Assembly: GCA_024291935.2 (NCBI GenBank)
Contig: JAGTYA010000024.1
Coordinates: forward strand, 5,332,001 to 5,396,000
Length of the DNA stretch: 64,000 nt
Source: Okapia johnstoni
Lineage: Eukaryota > Chordata > Mammalia > Artiodactyla > Giraffidae
Direction: 5' to 3'
Shown: one piece after another, positions 44,721 through 56,132 of the stretch
Numbering within the stretch: the stretch's first letter is position 1
Layout of the letters: the number at the start of each line of letters is the position of its first letter
Program-made: the position numbers and the translations under genes
Notes under the pieces: model-generated
What the model was told of the DNA's origin: nothing
Databases searched by the model: none
What the model saw: the letters and a program-made list of their open reading frames with translations, nothing else

Positions 44721-45589
44721 AAGGTCCTTCCTCCACCCCACTCTGCCCCTCAGAGCATGGGAGAGGAGTTAGGAAATGAGGCCAGAGTGGACTGGAGGCC
44801 TCCAGGAAGCCTTCCTGGAGGAGGGGGAGCCCAAGCTGAGCCCTGAAGGACAAACTGGGGAAGAGCACGTAGGGAGAGAGGAGCAGCCTGCAGTTTGCTG
44901 CTCCCAGGTCTCTAGGCCTCTGAGTCTGGGATTCTCCATAAGAAAATTCGAGGTCTTCCTTGATGCCCCAGAACCTCACCCCAGAGCAGGTGGAGCTGCG
45001 TCCTGGGCCATGTTGGAGGCTGCCCCCAGGTAAGGAGTGGTGGGCAGGGCAGAGCTCCTGGGAACATTCACTCGGTGTCTGTCCCAGGTGATTCTGAATA
45101 GGAGCGAGGGTGGCAGTGACCTTGCCTGTCTGCTCTGAGAGGACAGTGGTCTCACTAGTGTCTGATGAGGCCATTAGACCACACTCCATCAGGCAAGCAG
45201 GCCCACCAGACCCAATTCGCCAGAAGTGTCTTGTAAGCCTTAGAACTTCACTGCCTGCAGACTTTGTGAAGGTAAGAGTCTCCCCGTTATGTCCACAATC
45301 ACTTCCCTCCCTGTTGCTGCCTCCAGAGCCCGGGCTGATAGCCCAGCTCCCCATAATAATGCTGCAGAAGCAAAACACCATGCATAGGGCACGAAAACAC
45401 ACATCAGCTCAGCTGCTCTGCAGGCTATTCTCCGTGTGTGAGTGGAGAAGCCACACGTCTGTGTGCTGGGGGGAGACACTTCGGTTCTCTGCAGGGGCCA
45501 GCTTTCCAGACCAGCCCCCGGATGCTGAGTCAGCAATTCTTTTAAATCTCAGGTCCCCTCTCCCTCCTGCCCACCCTCCCTCCCTTCCT
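44721..45589. other. Unassigned; long chance frame on minus strand
   Basis: A 227-codon minus frame (44719-45402) begins in MIR sequence and has no domain, splice or start support. A block at 45345-45440 retains CpG and regulatory-looking words. Not assigned. Confidence 0.35.
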
Positions 45590-46292
45590 CTGACAGATGT
45601 TTATTGATAGCAATTAATGTGCCGATTCTGAAGTAGACGCCAGGCTGTGGGGATGAGTGAGACAGATTCCAGCCCTTGGTGGATGGCTTGTCTTAGTACA
45701 AGCACCAATAGAAGGAGCCCTGGTAGTGACAACAGTTTTTTACTTATGCAGCACATTTGTTGAGCACCCGCTTGGCAACAGCCAGTGTGTTAGAAGAATT
45801 GACAAATAAGCAAAACCGCATGGTCCCTGCCCCCTGGAACTCACAGTCTAGAGGGCGAGACAGACATTAACCTAGAATCATACAATTAAATGTATAGAGA
45901 TATGGGATACAAAGAAGAGGCTCTTGGGGGAATTTGAGAGCACACAGCTATGCTGGAGGGTCAGGGGAGACTGGAGAAGGCTTTCCTGGGGACGAGATGC
46001 TTGAGCTGGGGTTTGAGCAATGAGCAGGAATTATCTGTCACAGGAAGGGCACCTTCAAAGGTACTGTGGCTACAGGGCTCTTGTGACCAGAAAGAGTTCC
46101 TAAGACCTACGTGGTTGAAGACAGGGAGTGTGTGTGGTGGTGGGGGCGGGGGGGGTGGTGGGGAACCTGGAAAGGGGCACAGACAAGACTGTGTGAGACA
46201 TCAAATTCCACATTAAGAATCTGAGTCTTCATCTTAACACCAGTAGAGGCATTTGCAGGGCTTTAATCGGTAGTGCTATAAAGGAGAGTTTG
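45590..46292 (-). repeat. L2 LINE relic
   Basis: cacatttgttgagcacccg, ccccctggaactcacagtc, gaaggctttcctggggacg and gcaggaattatctgtcac follow antisense L2. A G-rich patch (46132-46165, several G runs) lies inside. Confidence 0.65.
46132..46165. repeat. G-rich patch with quadruplex potential
   Basis: GGTGGTGGGGGCGGGGGGGGTGG-like composition on the plus strand with at least four G runs over about 34 bp. Confidence 0.7.
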
Positions 46293-46502
46293 TTGTTGTT
46301 TAGTCTCTAAGTCGTGTCTGACTCTTCAATACCCCATAAACTGTAGCCTGCCAGGCTCCTCTGTCTGTGGGGTTTCCCAGGCAAGAATACTGGAGTGGGT
46401 TGCCATTTTCCTTCTCCAGGGGATCTTCCTGACTCAGGGATCAAACCCGAGTCTCCTACACTGGTAGATGGATTCTTTACCACTCAGCCACCTGAGAAGC
46501 CC
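46293..46502 (-). mobile_element. Bov-tA SINE with 13-bp TSD
   Basis: Antisense, full length (tctctaagtcgtgtctgac to gccacctgagaagccc). Perfect duplication aaaggagagtttg at 46280-46292 and 46503-46515, the longest clean Bov-tA duplication with the copy at 55.26 kb. It probably inserted into the edge of the L2 copy. Confidence 0.98.
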
Positions 46503-46649
46503 AAAGGAGAGTTTGGGTTATATTTGTCCATCCATTCACTCATCCACTTAACAAATACAATCTTGAATTGAGTCCCTGGACACACTCTACCTTAGTATTT
46601 GTCTACTTTCTTCCCATGGTCACACTGATCTGGTTCAACCCTTAAAAAC

Positions 46650-46920
46650 ACCCAGATGAGGTGTGTTTTCCTCCAGGAAGGCCCCTCCTGGTCCCCCAAG
46701 TGAGTCACCCCTCCTGTGTCCTTCCACAGCACCCTGGGAGGATCCCTGGTCTGTCACTGCTGATTTATGAGCCAGGCCCTCAGCACCCTCTCCGAGGAAG
46801 AGATACTCAGCAGGGGAACGGGGGAGAGATGTCAAATCTTAATCTCCTGCCCATCAGTCTTTCTCCTTTCAGACTGGAAGTTCAAGGAGGGCAGGGCACC
46901 ATTCTGTCCACCTTCTAACA
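46650..46920 (+). repeat. L2 LINE fragment
   Basis: ctccaggaaggcccctcct, then ctggaagttcaaggagggc, then caccattctgtccacct follow sense L2. Confidence 0.58.
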
Positions 46921-46969
46921 TGCTGTGAAGACTGGACACTGCAGGGAACACAGCAGGATGGCAATACTG

Positions 46970-47098
46970 GAAGGAAGGGAGCAGGGGAGGGAGGGAGGAG
47001 AGGGAGGGGGAGGGGGGGAAGGAGGGGGAGGGAAGGGGGAGGGGGATGAGGAGGGGGGAGTGAGGAGAGAGGGGGCGAGGGGGAAGGGAGGGAGGAAA
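46970..47098. repeat. Polypurine G-rich tract
   Basis: About 129 bp of nearly uninterrupted A/G on the plus strand with many GGG and GGGGG runs. Strong quadruplex and triplex potential on composition alone. Confidence 0.95.
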
Positions 47099-47754
47099 AT
47101 GCCAAGGGTCTTGCTTCATAAGCAGAGTGAGGACGGGAGGCAGAGGAGAAAATTGGAAATTAATAGGTTGTGAGAAGTGAGGAAAGCAGAAAAGATGAAA
47201 TATTTAAAATGGTCACGCTGTGACCTGTAACATTTTGCTTAATCAAGTACAAATTGCTCTGTGCCTCGGGTGGATGTGAGAACCAGCCCGAGTTGGCGTC
47301 TCAGAAGAGCTTTCTGCGGTGAAACATTTTTTTTACCAGGGTCGTTTCACACTAAGCTGGGTATAAACTGCTGTCAGGGGCAGAAGAAATCCCAGGCCCT
47401 CATCCTGGAAGAGAGCAGACGCCCTGACACGAGGCCGGGCTGGGGTGTCTGGTCCCACCCCACCGAGGCGGCGGGTTTGGGCTGAGGCTCCAGGAAGCAA
47501 AGGGACCCTGCCACGCCCTCCTCACAGCCGGGTGCCCAGCGCCCTGATCTCTGGGACCCCCCTCCCATCCAAGGGTGAGGGCTGGCCAGAAAGTCCCAGG
47601 ATCTCCTCCCGGCTGGCTCCCCAGCATGTCACATCCAAGGCCAACCTGAGGGTCCCTTGCCGAGGCTCTTGGTGGTTTGGAGCCCTCTACTTGCATTACT
47701 CTTGGCTGCCCTAACTGCCAGCTGATGGCTTCCTCATCTATCAAACAGGAATGT
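47099..47754. other. Unique sequence with a candidate conserved block
   Basis: Block 47185-47400 has AT-rich words (aatatttaaaatggtcacg, ttgcttaatcaagtacaaa) mixed with retained CpGs and matches no repeat known to me. GC-rich unique sequence follows, with CpGs at 47420-47545. Confidence 0.38.
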
Positions 47755-47870
47755 TTCATTCATTCACCAAAGATTATTTGGGTGTCTGGAGTATGTCAGG
47801 CAGTGTCCTAGGCCTGGAGACAGAGTACTGGGAATAGATAGGGTCCCTGCTTCTGTGGCATTCATCCAGT
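47755..47870 (-). repeat. L2 LINE 3' end
   Basis: ttcattcattcaccaaaga, gtgtctggagtatgtcagg, cagtgtcctaggcctggag. Antisense L2 terminus. Confidence 0.68.
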
Positions 47871-48029
47871 GGGCAATCCTGTGTCCTGGACTTGGGAGCA
47901 TCAAGATGATGGACCACAGGGCCCAGAACACAGGGTCTCTGCACTGTCAGAGCTCGGAACTATCTGTGGGGTGAAGGTCAACAGCAGAGAGACAGGGCGG
48001 GGCTCTGCCTTACCTCCTCTCCCTCACCC
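47871..48029. other. Unassigned
   Basis: No feature recognised. Confidence 0.35.
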
Positions 48030-48145
48030 CTCACCCCAGCCCTGTTTCTCCTCCATAGATATAGGAAACGGAGGCTCAGAGAGGTCACATGCATTGTCCA
48101 ATGACACACAGCTAACTCGGGAGGATCCAGGTCTCCTGGTCCCAT
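48030..48145 (-). repeat. MIR SINE
   Basis: ggaaacggaggctcagaga, ggtcacatgcattgtccaa and tgacacacagctaactcgg. Clear antisense MIR. Confidence 0.8.
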
Positions 48146-48334
48146 GCTCTTCCTGTGACCCTGGGTTTTGTTTGTGAGCCATCTGCAGCCCTTGGGGTCA
48201 TATCCCTGGGGGTCAGAGGGACCTCCCAGGCCATTCCACAGGATCCTGGGACTCATCCAAGCTCTTCCTCCTCCCTGGTCCTGACTCCTCCCTGCTCCAT
48301 GAAGGTGGGTTGATCCTAGATGGGACCCTCCTGG

Positions 48335-48470
48335 CTGTGTGACTTGGCCCTTTCCATCTACCTCCCCAGGGCCACAGTCCCTCTCCTATAAAATGGGCAA
48401 TGAAAGTCCCCAGCCCCGGAAGTTGTTATGAGGATAGAGGGAAGTAATTGGCATAAAGCTGTTCTCTCCC
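48335..48470 (+). repeat. MIR SINE
   Basis: ggctgtgtgacttggccct, ctataaaatgggcaatgaa and gttgttatgaggatagagg. Sense MIR, opposite to the neighbour at 48.03 kb. Confidence 0.75.
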
Positions 48471-48810
48471 AGGAAACTCCTCCCACCCAGGCACTTCCCA
48501 AACCCCTCCTCCCATGGACTCCCCAAATCTGGCCTTTGATATCTTATCACCTTGTTGATTTCCTTCACAACAATTTTCAGGCAAGGTGACAATTTTATTT
48601 ATTTAATCTTTTTCTTTTTTTTTTTTTTTGGCTGCTTTCCCGACTGCTTCTGGCTCCTCCTGCCAATCTCATTCACAGCAGAGTCCCAGTGCTCAGCATA
48701 GACCCTGGTGCCCAGAGGAGCCTGCTAAGTCCAGCTGGATGGAGGGCTGTGTGAGGAGTGGGACTGATTGGATCCATCAGAACAGATGAAGTAACACATA
48801 ACCCCAGCTG
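48471..48810. other. Unassigned with poly-T run
   Basis: A T15 run at 48615-48629. No family or gene assigned. Confidence 0.4.
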
Positions 48811-49037
48811 CTGATGTTGTTTATTCGCTAAGTCTTGTCAGACTCTTTGTGACCCTATGGACTGCAGCATGTCAGGCTCCTCTGTCTTCCACGGTCTCCT
48901 GGAGTTTGCTCAGATTCATGTCCATTGAGTCGGTGATGCTATCTAACCATCTTTTCTTCTGGCGCCCTCTTCTCCTTTGGCCTTCAATCTTTTCCAGCAT
49001 CAAGGCCTTCTCCAATGAGTTGGCTCTTCATATCAGG
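48811..49037 (-). mobile_element. BovB LINE 3' fragment
   Basis: Antisense BovB end: cgctaagtcttgtcagact to ccaatgagttggctcttca. Short, diverged, 5'-truncated. Confidence 0.87.
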
Positions 49038-49339
49038 TGGTGGTTTCACTCAATAAGAACTGGTTTCTCTTCTGTACAAAGTCAGAGGAAGGGCCCCTGG
49101 TTAGGGTACTCTCTGGGTAGACGCATCTCCCAGCAATGGTGAGGGATTCAGGCTCCTCCCATCCTGGAGCTGCCACCTGACCACCCACTGTCTCTCTGGG
49201 CTTGTGTTCCAGTCTCCCCACTTTGCCACAAAGGCTGACCTGTCCACAGCTGGCTCTGCAGAGGGTTCTACATTTAAAGCATCTCTACCTGTGTTAGGAC
49301 TCTGGCTTGGCCCTTCTGTGGCCTTAGAAAGTCCAGTAA
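49038..49339. other. Unassigned
   Basis: No feature recognised. Confidence 0.35.
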
Positions 49340-49640
49340 TCTGGCTTCTGTCCACTGACTCGCCATGATTTCTCTTGCTGTTCCCTCTTCCTGGAGCACT
49401 CTTTTCTTTCTTTGCCCAGCCTCAATATTGCCTCCTCTTCCTTTGATCTCAGCATAGAAATTCTTCTGGGAAAACTTCTCAGACTCTCCCCCAACCCCAG
49501 TTGCTGTTAGTTTCCCCTGGTCCCTGAGCCCCACTAACAGGAATTGTCCCATATCGTTCTCATTCATGGCCATGTCTGCCCCCTGCCTTTGGCTTCCTTA
49601 GTGCAGGGCTGACTCTATCTGAGTCCCAACCACATCCCCA
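49340..49640 (+). repeat. L2 LINE fragment
   Basis: gctgttccctcttcctgga, gcactcttttctttctttg and cttctgggaaaacttctca follow sense L2. Confidence 0.65.
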
Positions 49641-49679
49641 GTGCCACTCAGATGCCCCATCAGGAGAGAATAGACAGAA

Positions 49680-49775
49680 GAATGAAGCAAGGAAATTCCC
49701 CCAGTCTCAGTGTCCTCATTTGGAAAATGGGCTTAATAACTCTTCCCTCACAGGGTGGCTTCAAGGACCTGATGC
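49680..49775 (+). repeat. MIR fragment
   Basis: cagtctcagtgtcctcatt, tggaaaatgggcttaataa. Sense MIR. Confidence 0.62.
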
Positions 49776-49849
49776 TATCAGGGGAACATGATAGGTTGTT
49801 TGCAAAGATGCCTGTGTCATTCCCCATGCTGCCTCTGTAGCCTGGTCCC

Positions 49850-50330
49850 CTGCAATGTGACATTCCATGTGAGTTGACATCTCCTCCCACTGAGATGTAG
49901 AGTTCTTTTTACCCAATCCCTTAAATCCAGTATGATCCTATGACTCACTCTGGACAAGAGAATGTACAAAAACAGCTTTGTGCCACTTCAGCACATAGAC
50001 ATCAAGATACAGTGTACTTCTCCATCTGGACCCCGTGACCTTCACGAGAGGAAGGCCAGGCCTGGCCATGTGGACCAGAGCCACATTAGTCCGTGAGCAA
50101 CAGCTCATGGGCTCCAGCCTCGGGAGACAGCCCCCCCCAAAAAATTAGCAACCCATTCCCATGCTGATCACCCCCTGATGGCGCACACATGAGCTAGCTA
50201 GGTGGTCCTGGACCAGCCAGGCTCAGCTGATCCCCAGACTCATGGGCAAAACCAGTGCTCATTGTTTGAAGCCTCAACACATTGGAGAGGTGTTTCTCAT
50301 AACAGCTCAGTGACCAAACAGGCACAGTGC
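49850..50330 (+). mobile_element. MaLR/MLT1-like LTR relic
   Basis: Right part, gctcattgtttgaagcctc and gtttctcataacagctcag, resembles the MLT1 3' end; the middle (ggtcctggaccagccaggc) also fits. Highly worn. Confidence 0.42.
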
Positions 50331-50387
50331 CTCAATCTGGCTGCCTTTCAGTGAGTGTCTCTCCCTTCACTTTTTCCCACAAATTCA

Positions 50388-53179
50388 GTTTGGTCAGTCG
50401 CTCAGTCGTGTCTGACTCTTTGCGACCCCATGAATCGCAGCACACCGGACCTCCCTGTCCATCACCAACTCCCGGAGTCTACCCAAACCCATGTCCATTG
50501 AGTCAGTGATGCCATCCAACCATCTCATCCTCTGTCGTCCCCTTCTCCTCCCGCACCCCCAATCCTACCCAGCATTAGGGTCTTTTCCAATGAGTCAACC
50601 CTTAGCATGAGGTGGCCAAAGTATTGGAGTTTCAGCTTCAACATCAGTCCTTCCAAAGAACACCCAGGGCTGATCTCCTTTAGGATGGACTGGTTGGATC
50701 TCCTTGCAGTTCAAGGGACTCTCAAGAGTCTTCTCCAACACCACAGTTCAAAAGCATCAATTCTTTGGCACTCAGCTTTCTTTATATTCCAACTCTCACA
50801 TCCATACATGACAACTGGAAAAACCATAGCCTTGACTAGACAGGCCTTTGTTGGCAAAGCAATGTCTCTGCTTTTAAATATGCTATCTAGGTTGGTCATA
50901 ACCTTCCTTCCAAGGAGTAAGCATCTTTTAATTTCATGGCTGCAATCACCATCAGCAGTGATTTTGGAGCCCTAGAAAATAAAATCTGACACTGTTTCCA
51001 CTGTTTCCCCATCTACTTCCCATGAAGTGATGGGACCAAATGCCATGATCTTCATTTTCTGAATGTTGAGCTTTAAGCCAACTTTTTCACTCTCCTCTTT
51101 CACTTTCATCAAGAGGCTCTTTATTTCTTCTTCGCTTTCTGCCTTAAGGGTGGTGTCATCTGCATATCTGAGGTTATTGATATTTCTCCCGGCAATCTTG
51201 ATTCCAGCTTGTGTTTCTTCCAGCCCAGTGTTTCTCATGATGCACTCTGCATATAAGTTAAATAAGCAGGGTGACAATATACAGCCTTGATGTACTCCTT
51301 TTCCTATTTGGAACCAGTCTGTTGTTCCATGTCCAGTTCTAACTGTTGCTTCCTGACCTGCATACAGGTTTCTCAAGAGACAGGTCAGATGGTCTGGTAT
51401 TCCCATCTCTTGAAGAATTGTCCACAGTTTATTGTGATCCACACAGTCAAAGGCTTTGGCATAGTCAATAAAGCAGAAATAGCCGTTTTTCTGGAAATCT
51501 CTTGCTTTTTCGATGATCCAGCGGATGTTGGCAATTTGATCTCTGGTTCCTCTGCCTTTTCTAAAACCAGCTTGAACACCTGGAAGTTCATGGTTTACAT
51601 ATTGCTGAAGCCTGGCTTGGAGAATTTTGAGCATTACTTTACTAGCGTGTGAGATGAGTGCAATTGTGCAGTAGTTTGAGCATTCTTTGGTATTACCTTT
51701 CTTTGGGATTGGAATGAAAACTGACCTTTTCCAGTCCTGTGGCCACTGCTGAATTTTCCAGATTTGCTGGCATATCGAGTGCAGCACTTTCACAGCATCA
51801 TCTTTCAGGACTTGAAATAGCTCAACTGGAATTCCATCACCTCCACTAGCTTTGTTTGTAGTGATGCTTTCTAAGACCCACTTGACTTCACATTCCAGGA
51901 TGTCTGGCTCTAAGTGAGTGATCACACCATCGTGATTATCTGGGTCATGAAGATCATTTTTGTACAGGTCTTCTGTGTATTCTTGCCACCTCTTCTTAAT
52001 ATCTTCTGCTTCTGTTAGGTCCATACCATTTCTGTCCTATATCGAACCCATCTTTGCATGAAATGTTCCCTTGGTATCTCTAATTTTCTTGAAGAGATCT
52101 CTAGTCTTTCCCATTCTGTTGTTTTCCTCTATTTCTTTGATCTCTGAGGAAAGCTTTCTTATCTCTGCTTGTTATTCTTTGAAACTCTGCATTCAGATGG
52201 GAATATCTTTCCTTTTCTCCTTTGCTTTTTGCTTCTCTTCTTTTCACAGCTATTTGTAAGGCCTCCTCAGATGGTCATTTTGCATTTTTGCATTTCTTTT
52301 CCATGGGGATGGTCTTGATCCCTGTCTCCTGTACAGTGTCATGAACCTCTGTCCATAGTTCATCAGGCACTCTGTCTATCAGATCTAGTCCCTCAAACCT
52401 ATTTGTCACTTCCACTGTATAATCATAACAGATTTGATTTAGGTCATACCTGAATGGTCTAGTGGTTTTCCCTATTTTCTTCAATTTAAGTCTGAATTTG
52501 GCAATATGGAGTTCATGATCTGAGCCACAGTCTGCTCCCAGTCTTGTTTTTGCTGACTGTATAGAGCTTCTCCATCTTTGGCTGCAAAGAATATAATCAA
52601 TCTGATTTCGGTGCTGACCATCTGGTAACGTCCATGTGTAGAGTCTTCTCTTGCATTGTTGGAAGAGGGTGTTTGTTATGACCAGTGAGTTCTCTTGGCA
52701 AAACTCGATTAGCCTTTGCCCTGCTTCATTCTGTACTCCAAGGCCAAATTTGCCTGTTACGCCAGGTGTTTCCTGACTTCCTACTTTTGCATTCCAGTCC
52801 GCTATAATGAAAAGGACATCTTTTTTGGGTGTTAGTTCTAATAGGTCTTTTAGGTCTTCATAAACCGTTCAAGTTCAGTTTCTTCAGCGTTACTGGTCGG
52901 GGCATAGACTTGAATTACCGTGATATTGCATGGTTTGCCTTGGAAACGAACAGAGATCATTCTGTCATTTTTGAGATTGCATCCAAGTACTGCATTTTGG
53001 ACTCTTTTGTTGACCATGATGGCCACTCCATTTCTTCAAAGGGATTCCTGCCCACAGTAGTAGATATAATGGTCATCTGAGTTAAATTCACCCATTCCAG
53101 TCCATTTTAGTTCACTGATTCCTAGAATGTTGACGTTCACTCTTGCCATCTCCCACAAGAGGCAACAAGAAAAAAAAAA
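50388..53179 (-). mobile_element. Long BovB (RTE-clade) LINE copy, about 2.8 kb
   Basis: Antisense BovB from its repeated ttcagt-type tail at the left to within the endonuclease region at the right. On the minus strand the order is endonuclease-like segment (about 53160-52500), linker, reverse transcriptase (52024-50972) and 3' end. Its consensus is a little over 3 kb, so only the 5' end is missing. A possible 7-bp duplication, aaattca at 50381-50387 and 53180-53186, overlaps tail sequence and is ambiguous. Stops disrupt the endonuclease and the RT C terminus, so it is not autonomous. Confidence 0.96.
50972..52024 (-). pseudogene. BovB reverse transcriptase region, 350 open codons
   Basis: The longest true-protein-like frame in the window. 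It copies RNA into DNA during target-primed retrotransposition. Visible in order: SGGDGIPVELF near residue 60, KRSVFIPIPKKG near 99-110, motif A FIDYAKAFD at 185-193, GKGVHQGCILSPCLF at 241-255, and the catalytic YADD box at 287-290, followed by GLKLNIQKMKIM near 316. So the core active site is intact. The frame is closed on both sides by substitutions: a TAG at 50969-50971 where the neighbouring copies read Leu (FLGSKI), and a TAG five codons upstream of the first Met. The full LINE protein is about three times longer, so this cannot act alone. Confidence 0.92.
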
Positions 53180-53186
53180 AAATTCA

Positions 53187-54554
53187 ATCACCAGTGTTCC
53201 ACTGCCCTGCCCATAATAGAGTGGGAATGAAGTTGTGAGCTTGATCTGGGTGGAACTGCTGTCATCTCAGGATGGATGAGGGTGGGAGAGTGCCCTGTAC
53301 TCCAAGTACCAGGGAGTCAGATGGGTGGGGCTGAAGCCTCTTCTTTGTGTAGAGACACTTGGAGAAGATAAAGGAAACCTGACTTATCAGTTGCATTCGC
53401 AGTGTTGGCAGCAGGTGAAGATGCATTTTTAACAATTCAGGCTTGCAGACTCTCACGATTTATCTCAATAAACGCCAGGGTGGCTCTTTTTCTCACCCTG
53501 TTCTCTGACTACGAAATGTTCCGGGAGTGGTACAGTGAGAAGATGAAGGGTCGACTGGCAGGAAAAACTCATATTTAGATGTTTTGATAAAGTGACATCA
53601 GCCATGCTTCATGCTGAGCTGAGCAGACTGACAGGGCTGAGAGGGCCAGGGGGAGCTGAGAGAGGCTGAGGTGGGTGGGGATGGTGGCTTGCAAAGCCCT
53701 GAGGGTGCAGAAGATGGGGGAGGGAAAGGGACCAACATTTAAGGCCCCCTACCCTTGGCCCTGGTGCAAGGGGCCCCTGCCCCGAGTCCTATACTGGAGA
53801 GCCCTGCTCCAGCCATGCCTTGGCTGAGGACCACCCCACAGGTCCACAACCACACAGGGATTCTGCAGGGCTCAGAAGAGGTGCCCACACAGAGCCTGCA
53901 CCTCCCCTCCTGGACCTGCTCTGTCTGCTCACACTCCCGGAGTTCACATCCCACATGCCCCAGGCCACCTTTCATCCTGTGCAGGCCTCTCTCCGGACAC
54001 CTCCCCAGCCCACGATGCCTCTGTGAGCACCCCTGGTCCATGAGGGGCCAAGGGGCAGCTGTTGGGAGAGGGAGGGAGGGATGGATGATTCTTGGACTTG
54101 CAGGCCATGGCATCCCATGCAAGTCAGGCCCCCCTGAGGACAGAGCAGGGGGCAGGGATGCGGTCTCCATACTTACTCTCACAGTAAGTGAGAAGGCGGA
54201 GTCCTTCCCACCCACATTCCCTGACAGCATCCTTCTGCACTCCAGTGGGCAGCATGACATCTGCCTTGTAGATTGAAAACATGGGGCTCAACAGGCAAAG
54301 CACCAGACTGACCTCACACTCAACTGGCAACAGGGCAGAGTCAGGATCAGAACCCCTCTGTCTGTACCCGGACCTAGCAGGTGGCAGAGGGCAGTTCAAC
54401 ACAAGGGCTTGGAACAGGACCACTTGCGTGCATCCCATCTCTTCCCCTGGTTGAGGGTGACCTCACACCATTACTCATCCTCTTGGTGTCTTGGTCTCTT
54501 CGCCTGCACCTTTCTCAATGATTCAGGTTCACATACACAGTCCGCCTCAGTCAA
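53187..54554. other. Unassigned sequence
   Basis: No repeat or gene recognised. A pair of overlapping 173-codon frames on both strands (53739-54276) mirror each other and reflect low stop density, not coding. Confidence 0.42.
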
Positions 54555-54920
54555 CTCGGTGGTTATAACAAAATGCCATAGGCTGGGTGGCTTAGATCCC
54601 AGACATTTAACTCTTGCAGTGCCAGATGTTGAGAAATCCGGGGCCAAGGTGCCAGCAGGCTCGGTTCTTGGTGGCTTGCAGACGGCCACCATCTGGCTGG
54701 GTCTGCACATGACCACTTCTTTGCGTGAACAAAGAAAGAGAGTTCTGGTCACTCTTTCTCTTTTTATAAGGTGAGTGGTCCCATTCTGGGGGCTCCATCC
54801 TCATGACCTCACCTGAACCTAGTTGTCTCCCCAAGGCCCCCATCTCCTAATACCATCCCATCTGGGGTTAGGTCCTCAACGTACAAATTTGGGGGAGACA
54901 CATTCAGGTCATAACATAAT
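54555..54920 (-). mobile_element. MLT1-type solo LTR (ERVL-MaLR)
   Basis: Antisense LTR spanning both ends: gttataacaaaatgccatag at its 3' side (left) and the complement of tgttatgacctgaatgtgt at its 5' side (right). The middle has aaggcccccatctcctaat and cctcatgacctcacctgaa. About 365 bp, no internal retroviral sequence. Confidence 0.82.
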
Positions 54921-55246
54921 CCCTTACCCTCAAATTTCCAAATCCCCAACGTTCCCAAAAGAGGGTTTTTCCATTAACGAGGCCACCAGGGAACTCCCTA
55001 GGGTACTTTTCTTTGTTTTGAAGTTTCAAACGTTGATTGTCATCAGTGAGTCTCTCACAACTCCTCAAGCCACTAGGTTTTTTGATGGCTAAGCCCACTC
55101 TGGCCAGAGGGCACTGAGCTGGCAGAATCCTGGTCTCCAGATCCCAGACCCCAGTCTCCCATTGTGTGGAGCGTCAGACTAGGTGTCAAAACTAATCTGA
55201 TGGCAAAACTTGACTGAAACCAACATGAGGTTATTTATAATCTACA
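54921..55246. other. Unassigned
   Basis: No feature recognised. A short block at 54960-55090 has words shared with 56320-56510 (tctcacaactcctcaagcca-like), which may be a small dispersed repeat. Confidence 0.35.
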
Positions 55247-55259
55247 TTTAAGCCACCAG

Positions 55260-55456
55260 GCTTCCCTTGTGGCTCAGCTGGTCAAGAATCAGTCTGCAAT
55301 GCGAGAGACTTAGGTTCGATCCCTGGCTTGGGAAGATACCCTAGAGAAGGGACAGGCTACCCACTCTAGTATCCTGGCCTAGAGAATTCCATGGACTGTA
55401 TAGTCCATAGGGTCACAAAGAGTTGAGCAACTTTCACGTTCACTTTTCACTTTCAC
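55260..55456 (+). mobile_element. Bov-tA SINE with 13-bp TSD
   Basis: Sense copy from gcttcccttgtggctcagc to the (cacttt)n end. Perfect duplication tttaagccaccag at 55247-55259 and 55457-55469. Confidence 0.98.
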
Positions 55457-55469
55457 TTTAAGCCACCAG

Positions 55470-55867
55470 ACACTGAGGACAAATCTCCAGGTTTGATCAC
55501 TGTGGTCTACCCTGGGTCAGGTAAGGATCACAAACTCCACAGTTGCTGCCTCAGAGGTTGCTCAGAGGCTTAGAAGATAAATGATGCAGTTTCTGCAGCA
55601 AATGTATTGGGAGAATAAAATGAAGAGCACGTGAAGGAGAAACTATTGATTAAAAGAGACATAAAGGGCTTATCAACCAATCATGCTGGGTCAACTTTAT
55701 TTGAATCCAGAGTCAAACAAACAAACAAACTGTGAAACAAAGACAAAGAGAAAAAGAGTGAAACATTTGGAAAAATCGAGCATTGTCTGGACATCTGACA
55801 GAATTAAGGATTTATAGTTCATTTGGATGCATATAATAACAGCATATTGGTTATGTTAAAAAATTAA
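55470..55867. other. Unassigned with (CAAA)n
   Basis: A short CAAA microsatellite at 55713-55730 within AT-rich sequence. No gene. Confidence 0.45.
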
Positions 55868-55877
55868 AATAAGCACT

Positions 55878-56072
55878 GAAAGTGAAAGTGAAGTGAAAGT
55901 CGCTCAACTCTTTGCGACCCCGTGGACTATACAGTCCATGGAATTTTCTAGGCTAGAATACTGGAGTGGGTAGCTTTTCCCTTCTCTAGGGGATCTTCCC
56001 AACCCAGGGATCAAACCCAGGTCTCTTGCATTACAGGTGGATTCTTTACCAACTGAGCCACCAGGGAAGCCC
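55878..56072 (-). mobile_element. Bov-tA SINE, main part of a composite insertion
   Basis: Antisense, from (agtgaa)n tail to the complete head gccaccagggaagccc. A 10-bp duplication with one mismatch (aataagcact 55868-55877, aataagcgct 56133-56142) encloses it together with a partial second copy on its right. Confidence 0.95.
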
Positions 56073-56132
56073 AGGAAAACTGGAGTGGGTAGCCTATCCC
56101 TTCTCCAGCAGATCTTCCCAACTCAGGAATCG
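56073..56132 (-). mobile_element. Partial second Bov-tA copy
   Basis: The 60 bp beginning ggaaaactggagtgggtag repeat an internal part of the adjoining SINE (55958 onward) in the same orientation. It lies inside the same duplication pair. Confidence 0.85.

Noticed and set aside
44719..45402. 227-codon minus-strand frame
   Set aside because: It overlaps MIR sequence, has no domain or splice context, and a second overlapping frame on the other strand is just as open.
48957..48975. CTCF-like word on the minus strand in a BovB fragment
   Set aside because: Only the GGGCGC half fits, and it belongs to common BovB sequence.
53739..54276. Two mirrored 173-codon frames
   Set aside because: Overlapping frames on both strands of nearly the same extent reflect low stop density; no homology is recognised.
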